From Dama dama (lineage: Eukaryota > Chordata > Mammalia > Artiodactyla > Cervidae): 64,000 nt of DNA. The position numbers were made by a program, and so were the translations under genes. Positions 36,902 to 50,500 of the stretch are shown here, one piece after another (positions within the stretch are counted from its first letter, which is position 1; each line of letters starts with the position of its first letter). The stretch covers positions 1,240,001 through 1,304,000 of the forward strand of contig NC_083714.1 in NCBI RefSeq assembly GCF_033118175.1. The letters are read 5' to 3'. The notes under the pieces are model-generated. The model saw nothing but the letters and a program-made list of their open reading frames with translations. It was not told the DNA's origin and ran no database searches.

Positions 36902-38954
36902 GCAATAAGCGGTGTTCAAAAACGTGAAGAGCCTGAAAAGGTGGGAAAATTTGCAGCGGTTCAAAAGGTGTCAAAAATATGAGGAACATGAATTGGTCTG
37001 AAAAATAGGAGGAGGATGAAGCAGTTTTCAAAAATATGAAGAGCCTGAAAAGGTGTGAAAAATATGAAGAGCTTCAAATCTATCAAATATATGAGGAACA
37101 TGAAACTTTCTTAAAATAGGAGGAGATTGAAACGATCTGAAAAAAAGGAGGAGCATGAAACCGTGTGGAAAAACATGAAGAATCTGAAAAGCTGTGAAAA
37201 ATAGGAAGAGCTTCAAAACGTGTCAAAAATATGAGGAGCATGAAACGGTCTGTAAAATAGGAGGAGCATGAAACGGTGTTCACAAACATGAAGAGCCTGA
37301 AAAGGTGTTAAAAATATAAAGAGCTTCAAAAGATGTGAAAAGTATGAGGAGCATGAAACGGTCTAAAAAATAGGAGAAGCATGAAACAGTGTTCAATTAC
37401 ATGAAGAGCCTGAAAAGCTGTGAAAAATAGGAAGAGCTTCAAAACGTGTCAAAAATATGAGGAGCATGAAACGGTCTGAAAAATAGGAGGAGCATGAAAC
37501 GGTGTTCACAAACATGAAGAGCCTGAAAAGGTGTGAAAAATATAAAGAGCTTCAAAAGATGTGAAAAATTGAGGAGCATGAAACGGTCTTAAAAATAGGA
37601 GAAGCATGAAACGGTGTTCAAAAAAATGAAGAGACTGAAAAGGTGTGAAAAATATGAAGAGCTTCAAAAGGTATCGAAAATATGAGGAGCATGAAACGGT
37701 CTGAAAAATAGGAGGAGCATGAAGCTCTGTTTAAAAACATGAAGAGCCTGAAAAGGTGTGAAAAATATGAAGAGCTTCCAAAAGTGTCAAAAATATGAGG
37801 AGCATGAAAAGGTCTGAAAAATAGGAGTAGCATGAAACGGTCTGAAATATAGGAGGAGCATGGAATGGTGTTGAAAAACATGAAGAGCCTGAAAATGTGT
37901 GAAAAATAGGAGGAGCTTCAAACAGTGTGAAATACATGAGGAGCATGATACGGTCTGAAAAATAGGAGGAGCCTGAAGCTCTGTTCAAAAACATGAAGAG
38001 CCTGAAAAGGTGTGAAAAATATGAAGAGCTTCAACATGTGTGAAAAATATGAGGAGCATGAAACGGTCTGAAAAATAGGAGGAGCATGAAGCGGTGCCCA
38101 AAATCATGAAGAGCCTGAAAACGTGTGAAAAATATGAAGAGCTTCAAAAGCTGTCAAAAATATGACGAGCATGAAACGGTCTCAAATATACGAGGAGCAT
38201 GAAACGGTCTGAAATATAGGAGGAGCATGAAGCGGTGTTGACAAACATGAAGGGCCTGAAAAGGGGTGAAAAATATGAAGAGCTTCAAATGTTGTCAGAA
38301 ATATGAGGAGCATGAAACGGTCTGAAAAATAGGAGGAACATGAAGTGGTGTTGAAAAACATGAAGAGCATGAAAACGTGTGAAAATATGAAAAGCTTCAA
38401 AAGGTGTGAAACATACGAAGAGCTTCAAAGGTGTCAAAAATATGAGGAGAATGAAACGGTCTGAAAAATGGGAGAAGCATGAAACGGTGTTCAAAAACAT
38501 GAAGAACCTGAAAAGTTGTGAAAAATATGAAGAGCTTCAAAACATGTCAAAAATATGAGGAGCATGAAACGGTCTGAAAAACAGGAGGAGCATGAAGCGG
38601 TGCCCAAAACCATGAAGTGCCTGAAAACGTGTGAAAAATATGAAGAGCTTCAAAAGGTGTGAAAAATATGACGAGCTTCAAAAGGTGTCAAAAATGAGAT
38701 GAGCATGAAACGGTCTGAAAAATAGGAGAAGCATGAAGCGGTGCTAAAATCATGAAGAGCCTATAAAGGTGTGAAAAATATGAAGAGCTTCAAAAGGTTT
38801 CAAAAATAGGAGGCGCATGAAATGGTCTGAAAAATAGGGGGAGCATGAAGCATTGTTGAAAAACATGAAGAGCATGAAAAGGTGTGAAAAATATGAAGAG
38901 CTTCAAAACGTGTTAAAAATATGAGGAGCATGAACGGTCTGAAAAATAGGAGGA
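36902..38954 (+). repeat. Higher-order repeat copy 2 (2,053 bp)
   Basis: Same length and marker order as copy 1. Differences are scattered single substitutions (for example AAACTTTC for AAACGTTC near 37,105). Near-identity over 2 kb, in an array whose 113-bp units differ much more from each other, shows that the 2-kb unit was amplified as a whole. Confidence 0.88.
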
Positions 38955-41682
38955 GCAATAAGCGGTGTTCAAAAACGTGAAGAGCCTGAAAAGGTCGGAA
39001 AATTTGCAGCGGTTCAAAAGGTGTCAAAAATATGAGGAACATGAATTGGTCTGAAAAATAGGAGGAGGATGAAGCAGTTTTCAAAAATATGAAGAGCCTG
39101 AAAAGGTGTGAAAAATATGAAGAGCTTCAAATCTATCAAATATATGAGGAACATGAAACGTTCTTAAAATAGGAGGAGATTGAAACGGTCTGAAACAAAG
39201 GAGGAGCATGAAACGGTGTGAAAAAACATGAAGAGTCTGAAAAGCTGTGAAAAATAGGAAGAGCTTCAAAACGTGTCAAAAATATGAGGAGCATGAAACG
39301 GTCTGTAAAATAGGAGGAGCATGAAACGGTGTTCACAAACATGAAGAGCCTGAAAAGGTGTGAAAAATATAAAGAGCTTCAAAAGATGTGAAAAGTATGA
39401 GGAGCATGAAACGGTCTAAAAAATAGGAGAAGCATGAAACGGTGTTCAATTACATGAAGAGCCTGAAAAGCTGTGAAAAATAGGAAGAGCTTCAAAACGT
39501 GTCAAAAATATGAGGAGCATGAAACGGTCTGAAAAATAGGAGGAGCATGGAACGGTGTTCATAAACATGAAGAGCCTGAAAAGGTGTGAAAAATATAAAG
39601 AGCTTCAAAAGATGTGAAAAATTGAGGAGCATGAAACGGTCTTAAAAATAGGAGAAGCATGAAACGGTGTTCAAAAAAATGAAGAGACTGAAAAGGTGTG
39701 AAAAATATGAAGAGCTTCAAAAGGTATTGAAAATATGAGGAGCATGAAACGGTCTGAAATATAGGAGGAGCATGAAGCGGTGTTCAAAATCATGAAGAGT
39801 CTGAAAAGGTGTGAAGAATATGAAGAGCTTCAAAAGGCGTGAAATACATGAGGAGCATGAAACGGTCTGAAAAATAGGATGAGCATGAAGCAGTGTTGAA
39901 AAACATGAAGAGCCTGAAAAGGTGTGCAAAATATGAAGAGCTTCAAAAGGTGTCAAAAATGAGATGAACATGAAACGGTGTGAAAAATATGAGGAGCATG
40001 AAACGGTGTTCAAAAACATGAAGAGCCTGAAAAGGTGTGAAGAATATGAAGAGATTCAAAAGGTGTGAAATACATGAGGAGCATGAAACGGTCTGAAAAA
40101 TAGGAGGAGCATGAAGCGGTGTTGAAAAATATGAAGAGCCTAAAAGGTGTGAAAAATATGATGAGCTTCAAAAGGTGTCAAAAATATGAGGAGCAAGAAA
40201 CGGTATGAAAAATAGAAGCAGCATGAAACGGTGTTCAAAACATGAAGAGCCTGAAAAGGTGTGAAAAATATAAAGAGCTTCAAAAGATGTGAAAAATTGA
40301 GGAGCATGAAACGGTCTTAAAAATAGGAGAAGCATGAAACGGTGTTCAAAAAAATGAAGAGACTGAAAAGGTGTGAAAAATATGAAGAGCTTCAAAAGGT
40401 ATCGAAAATATGAGGAGCATGAAACGGTCTGAAAAATAGGAGGAGCATGAAGCTCTGTTTAAAAACATGAAGAGCCTGAAAAGGTGTGAAAAATATGAAG
40501 AGCTTCCAAAAGTGTCAAAAATATGAGGAGCATGAAACGGTCTGAAAAATAGGAGTAGCATGAAACGGTCTGAAATATAGGAGGAGCATGGAATGGTGTT
40601 GAAAAACATGAAGAGCCTGAAAATGTGTGAAAAATAGGAGGAGCTTCAAACGGTGTGAAATACATGAGGAGCATGATACGGTCTGAAAAATAGGAGGAGC
40701 CTGAAGCTCTGTTCAAAAACATGAAGAGCCTGAAAAGGTGTGAAAAATATGAAGAGCTTCAACATGTGTGAAAAATATGAGGAGCATGAAACGGTCTGAA
40801 AAATAGGAGGAGCATGAAGCGGTGCCCAAAATCATGAAGAGCCTGAAAACGTGTGAAAAATATGAAGAGCTTCAAAAGCTGTCAAAAATATGACGAGCAT
40901 GAAACGGTCTCAAATATACGAGGAGCATGAAACGGTCTGAAATATAGGAGGAGCATGAAGCGGTGTTGACAAACATGAAGGGCCTGAAAAGGGGTGAAAA
41001 ATATGAAGAGCTTCAAATGTTGTCAGAAATATGAGGAGCATGAAACGGTCTGAAAAATAGGAGGAACATGAAGTGGTGTTGAAAAACATGAAGAGCATGA
41101 AAACGTGTGAAAATATGAAAAGCTTCAAAAGGTGTGAAACATATGAAGAGCTTCAAAGGTGTCAAAAATATGAGGAGAATGAAACGGTCTGAAAAATGGG
41201 AGAAGCATGAAACGGTGTTCAAAAACATGAAGAACCTGAAAAGTTGTGAAAAATATGAAGAGCTTCAAAACATGTCAAAAATATGAGGAGCATGAAACGG
41301 TCTGAAAAACAGGAGGAGCATGAAGCGGTGCCCAAAACCATGAAGTGCCTGAAAACGTGTGAAAAATATGAAGAGCTTCAAAAGGTGTGAAAAATATGAC
41401 GAGCTTCAAAAGGTGTCAAAAATGAGATGAGCATGAAACGGTCTGAAAAATAGGAGAAGCATGAAGCGGTGCTAAAATCATGAAGAGCCTATAAAGGTGT
41501 GAAAAATATGAAGAGCTTCAAAAGGTTTCAAAAATAGGAGGCGCATGAAATGGTCTGAAAAATAGGGGGAGCATGAAGCATTGTTGAAAAACATGAAGAG
41601 CATGAAAAGGTGTGAAAAATATGAAGAGCTTCAAAACGTGTTAAAAATATGAGGAGCATGAACGGTCTGAAAAATAGGAGGA
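38955..41682 (+). repeat. Higher-order repeat copy 3 (2,728 bp)
   Basis: Like copies 1 and 2 but 675 bp longer. The extra segment (about 39,596-40,270) is bounded by two copies of the same sequence (TAAAGAGCTTCAAAAGATG at 39,596 and 40,271) and resembles 2.14-2.6 kb of block A. 675 is 24 monomers minus 3 bp. It looks like a unit formed by unequal exchange between the two block types. Confidence 0.87.
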
Positions 41683-44410
41683 GCAATAAGCGGTGTTCAA
41701 AAACGTGAAGAGCCTGAAAAGGTCGGAAAATTTGCAGCGGTTCAAAAGGTGTCAAAAATATGAGGAACATGAATTGGTCTGAAAAATAGGAGGAGGATGA
41801 AGCAGTTTTCAAAAATATGAAGAGCCTGAAAAGGTGTGAAAAATATGAAGAGCTTCAAATCTATCAAATATATGAGGAACATGAAACGTTCTTAAAATAG
41901 GAGGAGATTGAAACGGTCTGAAAAAAAGGAGGAGCATGAAACGGTGTGAAAAAACATGAAGAGTCTGAAAAGCTGTGAAAAATAGGAAGAGCTTCAAAAC
42001 GTGTCAAAAATATGAGGAGCATGAAACGGTCTGTAAAATAGGAGGAGCATGAAACGGTGTTCACAAACATGAAGAGCCTGAAAAGGTGTGAAAAATATAA
42101 AGAGCTTCAAAAGATGTGAAAAGTATGAGGAGCATGAAACGGTCTAAAAAATAGGAGAAGCATGAAACGGTGTTCAATTACATGAAGAGCCTGAAAAGCT
42201 GTGAAAAATAGGAAGAGCTTCAAAACGTGTCAAAAATATGAGGAGCATGAAACGGTCTGAAAAATAGGAGGAGCATGGAACGGTGTTCATAAACATGAAG
42301 AGCCTGAAAAGGTGTGAAAAATATAAAGAGCTTCAAAAGATGTGAAAAATTGAGGAGCATGAAACGGTCTTAAAAATAGGAGAAGCATGAAACGGTGTTC
42401 AAAAAAATGAAGAGACTGAAAAGGTGTGAAAAATATGAAGAGCTTCAAAAGGTATTGAAAATATGAGGAGCATGAAACGGTCTGAAATATAGGAGGAGCA
42501 TGAAGCGGTGTTCAAAATCATGAAGAGTCTGAAAAGGTGTGAAGAATATGAAGAGCTTCAAAAGGCGTGAAATACATGAGGAGCATGAAACGGTCTGAAA
42601 AATAGGATGAGCATGAAGCAGTGTTGAAAAACATGAAGAGCCTGAAAAGGTGTGCAAAATATGAAGAGCTTCAAAAGGTGTCAAAAATGAGATGAACATG
42701 AAACGGTGTGAAAAATATGAGGAGCATGAAACGGTGTTCAAAAACATGAAGAGCCTGAAAAGGTGTGAAGAATATGAAGAGATTCAAAAGGTGTGAAATA
42801 CATGAGGAGCATGAAACGGTCTGAAAAATAGGAGGAGCATGAAGCGGTGTTGAAAAATATGAAGAGCCTAAAAGGTGTGAAAAATATGATGAGCTTCAAA
42901 AGGTGTCAAAAATATGAGGAGCAAGAAACGGTATGAAAAATAGAAGCAGCATGAAACGGTGTTCAAAACATGAAGAGCCTGAAAAGGTGTGAAAAATATA
43001 AAGAGCTTCAAAAGATGTGAAAAATTGAGGAGCATGAAACGGTCTTAAAAATAGGAGAAGCATGAAACGGTGTTCAAAAAAATGAAGAGACTGAAAAGGT
43101 GTGAAAAATATGAAGAGCTTCAAAAGGTATCGAAAATATGAGGAGCATGAAACGGTCTGAAAAATAGGAGGAGCATGAAGCTCTGTTTAAAAACATGAAG
43201 AGCCTGAAAAGGTGTGAAAAATATGAAGAGCTTCCAAAAGTGTCAAAAATATGAGGAGCATGAAACGGTCTGAAAAATAGGAGTAGCATGAAACGGTCTG
43301 AAATATAGGAGGAGCATGGAATGGTGTTGAAAAACATGAAGAGCCTGAAAATGTGTGAAAAATAGGAGGAGCTTCAAACGGTGTGAAATACATGAGGAGC
43401 ATGATACGGTCTGAAAAATAGGAGGAGCCTGAAGCTCTGTTCAAAAACATGAAGAGCCTGAAAAGGTGTGAAAAATATGAAGAGCTTCAACATGTGTGAA
43501 AAATATGAGGAGCATGAAACGGTCTGAAAAATAGGAGGAGCATGAAGCAGTGCCCAAAATCATGAAGAGCCTGAAAACGTGTGAAAAATATGAAGAGCTT
43601 CAAAAGCTGTCAAAAATATGACGAGCATGAAACGGTCTCAAATATACGAGGAGCATGAAACGGTCTGAAATATAGGAGGAGCATGAAGCGGTGTTGACAA
43701 ACATGAAAAGCCTGAAAAGGGGTGAAAAATATGAAGAGCTTCAAATGTTGTCAGAAATATGAGGAGCATGAAACGGTCTGAAAAATAGGAGGAACATGAA
43801 GTGGTGTTGAAAAACATGAAGAGCATGAAAACGTGTGAAAATATGAAAAGCTTCAAAAGGTGTGAAACATACGAAGAGCTTCAAAGGTGTCAAAAATATG
43901 AGGAGAATGAAACGGTCTGAAAAATGGGAGAAGCATGAAACGGTGTTCAAAAATATGAAGAACCTGAAAAGTTGTGAAAAATATGAAGAGCTTCAAAACA
44001 TGTCAAAAATATGAGGAGCATGAAACGGTCTGAAAAACAGGAGGAGCATGAAGCGGTGCCCAAAAACATGAAGAGCCTGAAAACATGTGAAAAATATGAA
44101 GAGCTTCAAAAGGTGTGAAAAATATGACGAGCTTCAAAAGGTGTCAAAAATGAGATGAGCATGAAACGGTCTGAAAAATAGGAGAAGCATGAAGCGGTGC
44201 TAAAATCATGAAGAGCCTATAAAGGTGTGAAAAATATGAAGAGCTTCAAAAGGTTTCAAAAATAGGAGGCGCATGAAATGGTCTGAAAAATAGGGGGAGA
44301 ATGAAGCATTGTTGAAAAACATGAAGAGCATGAAAAGGTGTGAAAAATATGAAGAGCTTCAAAACGTGTTAAAAATATGAGGAGCATGAACGGTCTGAAA
44401 AATAGGAGGA
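41683..44410 (+). repeat. Higher-order repeat copy 4 (2,728 bp)
   Basis: Same length as copy 3, including the 675-bp extra segment, with very few differences. Copies 3 and 4 are therefore the product of a later amplification than copies 1 and 2. Such near-identity also makes this stretch vulnerable to copy-number errors in assembly. Confidence 0.87.
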
Positions 44411-47400
44411 GCAATAAGCGGTGTTCAAAAACGTGAAGAGCCTGAAAAGGTGGGAAAATTTGCAGCGGTTCAAAAGGTGTCAAAAATATGAGGAACATGA
44501 ATTGGTCTGAAAAATAGGAGGAGGATGAAGCAGTTTTCAAAAATATGAAGAGCCTGAAAAGGTGTGAAAAATATGAAGAGCTTCAAATCTATCAAATATA
44601 TGAGGAACATGAAACGTTCTTAAAATAGGGGAGATTGAAACGGTCTGAAAAAAAGGAGGAGCATGAAACGGTGTGGAAAAACATGAAGAGTCTGAAAAGC
44701 TGTGAAAAATAGGAAGAGCTTCAAAACGTGTCAAAAATATGAGGAGCATGAAACGGTCTGTAAAATAGGAGGAGCATGAAACGGTGTTCACAAACATGAA
44801 GAGCCTGAAAAGGTGTGAAAAATATAAAGAGCTTCAAAAGATGTGAAAAGTATGAGGAGCATGAAACGGTCTAAAAAATAGGAGAAGCATGAAACGGTGT
44901 TCAATTACATGAAGAGCCTGAAAAGCTGTGAAAAATAGGAAGAGCTTCAAAAAGTGTCAAAAATATGAGGAGCATGAAACGGTCTTAAAAATAGGAGGAG
45001 CATGAAACGGTGTTCATAAACATGAAGAGCCTGAAAAGGTGTGAAAAATATAAAGAGCTTCAAAAGATGTGAAAAATTGAGGAGCATGAAACGGTCTTAA
45101 AAATAGGAGAAGCATAAAACGGTGTTCAAAAAAATGAAGAGACTGAAAAGGTGTGAAAAATATGAAGAGCTTCAAAAGGTATCGAAAATATGAGGAGCAT
45201 GAAACGGTCTGAAATATAGGAGGAGCATGAAGCGGTGTTCAAAATCATGAAGAGTCTGAAAAGGTGTGAAGAATATGAAGAGCTTCAAAAGGCGTGAAAT
45301 ACATGAGGAGCATGAAACGGTCTGAAAAATAGGATGAGCATGAAGCGGTGTTCAAAAACATGAAGAGCCTGAAAAGGTGTGCAAAATATGAAGAGCTTCA
45401 AAGGTGTGAAATACATGAGGATCATGAAACGGTCTGAAAATAGGAGGAGCATGAAGCTGTGTTCAAAAACATGAAGAGCCTGAAAAGGTGTGAAAAATAT
45501 GAAGAGGTTCCAAAGCTGTCAAAAATATGAGGAGCATGAAACGGTATGAAAGATAGGAGGATTATGAAACGTTGTTCAAAAACATGAAGAGCCTGAAAAG
45601 GTGTGAAAAAATTGAAGAGCATTAAAAGTTGTCAAAAATATGAGGAGCATGAAACGGTCTGAAAATAGGAGGAGCATGAAGCGGTGTTAAAAAATATGAA
45701 GAGCCTGAAAAGGTGTGAAAAATATGAAGAGCTTCAAAAGGTGTCAAAAATATGAGGAACATGAAATGGTCTGAAAAATAGAAGGCGCATGAAGCGGTGT
45801 ATAAAAACATGAAGAGCCTGTAAAACTGTGAAAAATATGAAGAGCTTCAAAAGGTGTGAAAAATATGAAGAGTATGGAATGGTCTGAAAATAGGAGGAGC
45901 ATAAAGCGGTGTTCAAAAACATGAAGAGCCTGAAAATGTGTGAAAAATATGAAGAGCTTCAAAAGGCGTCAAATTATGAGGAGCATGAAACGGTCTCAAA
46001 AATAGGAGGAGCATGAAGCGGTGTTCAAAAATATGGAGAGCCTGAAAACGTATGAAAAATGTAAAGAGCTTCAAAAGGTGTCAATAATATGAGGAGCATG
46101 AAACGGTCTGAAAAATAGGAGGAGCATGAAACGCTGTTCAAAACCATGAAGAGCCTGCCATGGTGTGAAGAATATGAAGAGCCCCAAAACGTGTCGAAAA
46201 CATGAGGAGCATGAAACGGTCTGAAAAAGAGGAGCAGCATGAAATGGTGTTCAAAAACATGAAGAGTCTGAAAAGGTGTGAAAAATATGAAGAGCTTCAA
46301 AAGGTGTCAAAAATATGAGGAGCATGAAACGGTCTGAAAAATAGGAGGAGCATGAAGCTGTGCTCAAATACATGAAGAGCCTGGGAAGGTGGGAAAAATA
46401 TGAAGAGCTTCTAAATGTGTGAAAAATATCAGGAGCATGAACCGGTCTCAAAAATAGGAGGAGCATGAAGTGGTGTTGAAAAACATGAAGAGCCTGAAAA
46501 GGTGTGAAAAATATGAATAGCTTCAAAAGGTGTCAATAAGAAGAGGTGCATGAAACACTTAGAAATGTAGGAGGAGCAAGAAACGATCTGAAAAATAGGA
46601 GGAGGCTGAAGCCGTGTTGAAAAACATGAAGAGCCTGAAAAGGTTTGACAAATATAAAGAGATTCAAAAGGTGTGAAAAATATGAGGAGCATTAAACGGT
46701 CTGAAAAATAGGAGAAGCATGAAACGGTGTTAGAAACATGAAGAGCATGAAAAGGTGTGAAAAAAAGGAAGAGCTTCAAAAGGTGTCAAAAATATGAGGA
46801 ACATGAAACGGTTTGAAAAATAGAAGGAGCATGAAGCGGTGTGGAAAAACATGATGAGCCTGAAAAGGTGTGGAAAATATGAAGAGCTTCAAAAGGTGTG
46901 AAAAATAGGAGGAGCATGAAACGGTCTGAAAAATAGGAGGAGCATGAAACGGTCTGAAAAATAGGAGGAGCATGAAGCAGTGTTGAAAAATATGAAGAGC
47001 CTGAAAAGGTGTGAAAAATATGAAGAGCTTCAAAAGGTGTCAAAAATATGAGGAGCATGAACAGTCTGAAAAACACTAGGAGCATGAAGCGGCGTTGAAA
47101 AAAATGAAGAGCCTGAAAAGGTGTGAAAAATATGAAGAGGTTCAAAATATTTCAATAATATGAGGGGCATGAACGGTCTGAAAAATAGGAGGAGCATGAA
47201 GCTGTGTTCAAAAACATGAAGAGACTGAAAAGGTGTGAAAAATATGAAGAGCTTCAAAAGGTGTGAAAAATATCAAGAGCTTCAAAAGGTGTCAAAAATG
47301 AGATGAGCATGAAACGGTCTGAATAATAGGAGGAACATGAAGTGGTGTTGAAAAACATGAAGAGATTGAAATGGTGTGAAAAATATGAAGTGCTTCAAAT

Positions 47401-47512
47401 GGTGTGAAATACATGAGGAGCATGAAAAGGTCTGAAAAATGGGAGGAGCATGAAGCGGTGTTTAAAAACATGAAGATCCTGAAAAGGTGTGAAAAATATG
47501 AAGAGCTTCAAA
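44411..47512 (+). repeat. Large duplication, first copy (pairs with 47,588-51,845)
   Basis: Begins as a fifth higher-order repeat copy at marker 44,411, then leaves it near 45.4 kb. It matches the following DNA at offset 3,177 (44.4-45.4 kb), 3,515 (45.41-46.9 kb) and 4,333 (46.98-47.51 kb). The offset jumps of 338 and 818 bp equal 12 and 29 monomers. Over 45,422-46,779 the copies differ at only a few positions. Confidence 0.85.
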
Positions 47513-47587
47513 AGGTGTGAAAAATATGAAGAGCTTCAAAACGTGTTAAAAATATGAGGAGCATGAACGGTCTGAAAAATAGGAGGA

Positions 47588-50500
47588 GCAATAAGCGGTG
47601 TTCAAAAACGTGAAGAGCCTGAAAAGGTGGGAAAATTTGCAGCGGTTCAAAAGGTGTCAAAAATATGAGGAACATGAATTGGTCTGAAAAATAGGAGGAG
47701 GATGAAGCAGTTTTCAAAAATATGAAGAGCCTGAAAAGGTGTGAAAAATATGAAGAGCTTCAAATCTATCAAATATATGAGGAACATGAAACGTTCTTAA
47801 AATAGGGGAGATTGAAACGGTCTGAAAAAAAGGAGGAGCATGAAACGGTGTGGAAAAACATGAAGAGTCTGAAAAGCTGTGAAAAATAGGAAGAGCTTCA
47901 AAACGTGTCAAAAATATGAGGAGCATGAAACGGTCTGTAAAATAGGAGGAGCATGAAACGGTGTTCACAAACATGAAGAGCCTGAAAAGGTGTGAAAAAT
48001 ATAAAGAGCTTCAAAAGATGTGAAAAGTATGAGGAGCATGAAACGGTCTAAAAAATAGGAGAAGCATGAAACGGTGTTCAATTACATGAAGAGCCTGAAA
48101 AGCTGTGAAAAATAGGAAGAGCTTCAAAAAGTGTCAAAAATATGAGGAGCATGAAACGGTCTTAAAAATAGGAGGAGCATGAAACGGTGTTCACAAACAT
48201 GAAGAGCCTGAAAAGGTGTGAAAAATATAAAGAGCTTCAAAAGATGTGAAAAATTGAGGAGCATGAAACGGTCTTAAAAATAGGAGAAGCATAAAACGGT
48301 GTTCAAAAAAATGAAGAGACTGAAAAGGTGTGAAAAATATGAAGAGCTTCAAAAGGTATCGAAAATATGAGGAGCATGAAACGGTCTGAAATATAGGAGG
48401 AGCATGAAGCGGTGTTCAAAATCATGAAGAGTCTGAAAAGGTGTGAAGAATATGAAGAGCTTCAAAAGGCGTGAAATACATGAGGAGCATGAAACGGTCT
48501 GAAAAATAGGATGAGCATGAAGCGGTGTTCAAAAACATGAAGAGCCTGAAAAGGTGTGCAAAATATGAAGAGCTTCAAAAGGTGTCAAAAATGAGATGAA
48601 CATGAAACGGTGTGAAAAATATGAGGAGCATGAAACGGTGTTCAAAAACATGAAGAGCCTGAAAAGTTGTGAAGAATATGAAGAGATTCAAAAGGTGTGA
48701 AATACATGAGGAGCATGAAACGGTCTGAAAAATAGGAGGAGCATGAAGCGGTGTTGAAAAATATGAAGAGCCTAAAAGGTGTGAAAAATATGATGAGCTT
48801 CAAAAGGTGTCAAAAATATGAGGAGCAAGAAACGGTATGAAAAATAGAAGCAGCATGAAACGGTGTTCAAAAAAATGAAGAGCCTGAAAAGGTGTGAAAA
48901 ATATGAAGAGGTTCAAAGGTGTGAAATACATGAGGATCATGAAACGGTCTGAAAATAGGAGGAGCATGAAGCTGTGTTCAAAAACATGAAGAGCCTGAAA
49001 AGGTGTGAAAAATATGAAGAGGTTCCAAAGCTGTCAAAAATATGAGGAGCATGAAACGGTATGAAAGATAGGAGGATTATGAAACGTTGTTCAAAAACAT
49101 GAAGAGCCTGAAAAGGTGTGAAAAAATTGAAGAGCATTAAAAGTTGTCAAAAATATGAGGAGCATGAAACGGTCTGAAAATAGGAGGAGCATGAAGCGGT
49201 GTTAAAAAATATGAAGAGCCTGAAAAGGTGTGAAAAATATGAAGAGCTTCAAAAGGTGTCAAAAATATGAGGAACATGAAATGGTCTGAAAAATAGAAGG
49301 CGCATGAAGCGGTGTATAAAAACATGAAGAGCCTGTAAAACTGTGAAAAATATGAAGAGCTTCAAAAGCTGTGAAAAATATGAAGAGTATGGAATGGTCT
49401 GAAAATAGGAGGAGCATAAAGCGGTGTTCAAAAACATGAAGAGCCTGAAAATGTGTGAAAAATATGAAGAGCTTCAAAAGGCGTCAAATTATGAGGAGCA
49501 TGAAACGGTCTCAAAAATAGGAGGAGCATGAAGCGGTGTTCAAAAATATGGAGAGCCTGAAAACGTATGAAAAATGTAAAGAGCTTCAAAAGGTGTCAAT
49601 AATATGAGGAGCATGAAACGGTCTGAAAAATAGGAGGAGCATGAAACGCTGTTCAAAACCATGAAGAGCCTGCCATGGTGTGAAGAATATGAAGAGCCCC
49701 AAAACGTGTCGAAAACATGAGGAGCATGAAACGGTCTGAAAAAGAGGAGCAGCATGAAATGGTGTTCAAAAACATGAAGAGTCTGAAAAGGTGTGAAAAA
49801 TATGAAGAGCTTCAAAAGGTGTCAAAAATATGAGGAGCATGAAACGGTCTGAAAAATAGGAGGAGCATGAAGCTGTGCTCAAATACATGAAGAGCCTGGG
49901 AAGGTGGGAAAAATATGAAGAGCTTCTAAATGTGTGAAAAATATCAGGAGCATGAACCGGTCTCAAAAATAGGAGGAGCATGAAGTGGTGTTGAAAAACA
50001 TGAAGAGCCTGAAAAGGTGTGAAAAATATGAATAGCTTCAAAAGGTGTCAATAAGAAGAGGTGCATGAAACACTTAGAAATGTAGGAGGAGCAAGAAACG
50101 ATCTGAAAAATAGGAGGAGCCTGAAGCCGTGTTGAAAAACATGAAGAGCCTGAAAAGGTTTGACAAATATAAAGAGATTCAAAAGGTGTGAAAAATATGA
50201 GGAGCATTAAACGGTCTGAAAAATAGGAGAAGCATGAAACGGTGTTAGAAACATGAAGAGCATGAAAAGGTGTGAAAAAAAGGAAGAGCTTCAAAAGGTG
50301 TCAAAAATATGAGGAACATGAAACGGTTTGAAAAATAGAAGGAGCATGAAGCGGTGTGGAAAAACATGATGAGCCTGAAAAGGTGTGGAAAATATGAAGA
50401 GCTTCAAAAGGTGTGAAAAATATGAAGAGCATGAAACGGTCTGAAAAATAGGAGGAGCTTAAAGCGGTGTTCAAAACCATGAAGAGCCTGAAAAGGTGTG

